From positions 130,948 through 194,947 of the forward strand of contig VXAA01001239.1 of assembly GCA_013399115.1 (NCBI GenBank): 64,000 nucleotides of DNA, in the 5' to 3' direction. How positions within the stretch are numbered: position 1 is the first letter of the stretch; every line of letters starts with the position of its first letter. The notes beneath the pieces were generated by a model. It was given only the letters and a program-made list of their open reading frames with translations. It was not told the DNA's origin and did not search any database. Positions 62,919-64,000 of the stretch are shown here, one piece after another. Source of the DNA: Anseranas semipalmata (lineage: Eukaryota > Chordata > Aves > Anseriformes > Anseranatidae). A program made the position numbers and the translations under genes.

Positions 62919-64000
62919 GATTCTCAGGATTTCTACTTTTTGGCAAACCACTGATTTGGTTAACTCATTAGATTTTAAAACTAGCACACCACCTTCTGCC
63001 AACAGCAAGAATAAAAACAGACTTTAGGTGTCATCAAAATTTTAATACATTATCCAGCTTCTATTACTAACACCTAGCAAATGTCTGCACACACATGCAT
63101 ATTCTCATCTTGAGTCATGTATTAACACCTCCTTTTTTAAGATAGAACACTGTTACCAAACAGTGGTCCCTGAGCCTTTTGGTGATGCCTGTGGCCAAAG
63201 ACAGTTGTTGACAGGAAGGAAGGAAGGAAGGAAGGAAGGAATATAAAGCATGTTGAGCAATACTGAGTTTCTTTGCTCACAAGCCAGCGAACCACAGACC
63301 TTTTTAAAGTCTATGTCAGCACTTCCGACTTTTCAGTGAAACACTTGCTGTTTGATAACATTACCTGTCTTCCCCTTCACAAACAACATGAAAAGCGAAG
63401 TGCCCCAAACTGGACGTGAAGACATTCTTCCGACAGTATTTCTTAGTGTAACAGCATACAACTCTGACACGTCGGATCTGTGTTTTTCTACATAAGTGAA
63501 TCTAGCATGTTGTTGAGAAAAGGAAGTCAGCATTTCCTGGGCTTCCCAAGACTTTTGGAGTCTGAGGGCTTGCAATACCACAGTTGGCCAAATAGCAATA
63601 GGGAAACCCTACACTAAAATCCAGTAAGGAATCCAAGCAATGTCTCAAGCAGCAAGATGGTTATGCAGGAGCTGTATTTGTTTTTTGTGCACCCGCTTCC
63701 ATTCTCCTTTGCTCTCTTGAGCACATTTTAAATAGATTCTGCGCATTCCCTGTGATATGCGTAAAGTCTGTAAGCAAATAAAGCTGAACCCACGTCCTGT
63801 ACAATGAACAGCCCTTTAAAAGCATAATGCATTTTCTTTGATTCTTGAGATTCTGAACAGTGTGAAGTAAGACTATCTTAAGCATTTTTTCTACCCAAAT
63901 GAATGAACTCCAGGAAATTTTCAGCTGTTCAGCTGCAGCTAGTACAGGCAGAGGCTGAACACCCCAAACTGTGGGAGGCTTGAGGGTCTGGGATTTGCTC
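62919..64000. other. Noncoding DNA at the right edge
   Basis: AT-rich sequence after the LTR, containing the GGAA array at 63.2 kb and nothing else I can support. The open frames are short and unrecognised. Confidence 0.5.
63214..63241 (+). repeat. (GGAA)7 microsatellite
   Basis: Seven pure GGAA units. GGAA is the core of ETS-family binding sites and GGAA arrays can act as ETS-responsive elements in some vertebrates. That is general knowledge; nothing here shows such use. Confidence 0.95.

Noticed and set aside
61840..62935. CTGAGA words on both sides of the 62-kb LTR as a target-site duplication
   Set aside because: They sit at different offsets from the TG and CA ends and would not be adjacent to the termini, so chance is more likely.
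1..64000. CRISPR arrays, operons, prophage or bacterial defence systems
   Set aside because: No regularly spaced repeats with unique spacers and no dense gene arrangement. The sequence is vertebrate in character throughout.

Overview
The window looks like vertebrate nuclear DNA from a bird. The evidence is two 3' fragments of CR1 non-LTR retrotransposons, one ending in the octamer tail typical of avian CR1, and two long LTRs of one avian endogenous-retrovirus family. Otherwise it is AT-rich, gene-poor sequence with many A-tracts and short tandem repeats. There is no bacterial-style gene packing, operon, CRISPR array, tRNA or rRNA, and most open frames are chance frames in noncoding DNA. The species cannot be told from the sequence.

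Layout. 1-2.1 kb is noncoding, with a weak trace of decayed coding sequence. 2.13-2.92 kb holds a 5'-truncated CR1 interrupted by an assembly gap and flanked by an unusually long direct repeat. 2.9-11.7 kb is noncoding, with short repeats and a degenerate GC-richer repeat near 5 kb. At 11.7-12.3 kb the minus strand looks like the 3' end of a transcript: a polyadenylation signal followed by a T-run that reads as A10. At 13.45-13.61 kb, on the minus strand, lies the best-supported host gene piece: a 169-bp exon with good splice sites encoding a basic KFQPFKKLFG-type segment, which I assign tentatively to the CRACD (KIAA1211) family. It sits in CpG-rich sequence, with a stronger CpG island 0.7-1.2 kb upstream in gene orientation. 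From 14.8 to 64 kb no firm exon is visible; this is probably long intron or intergenic DNA.

Within that stretch are a splice-flanked open segment of unknown identity at 20.79-21.02 kb, a retrocopy-like polyadenylated end at 43.4-43.7 kb, a perfect (TAAAA)14 array at 42.2 kb and a second CR1 tail at 48.0-48.3 kb. Two related LTRs in opposite orientation lie at 53.9-54.7 kb (plus) and 61.9-62.9 kb (minus).

No new multi-gene system is visible. The points most worth checking are the hidden exon and its CpG island, the unidentified 20.8-kb segment, the two polyadenylated-end signatures, the CR1 copy with a long target-site duplication, and the inverted LTR pair with its expanded 10-bp minisatellite. 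All family assignments were made by eye, without database searches.
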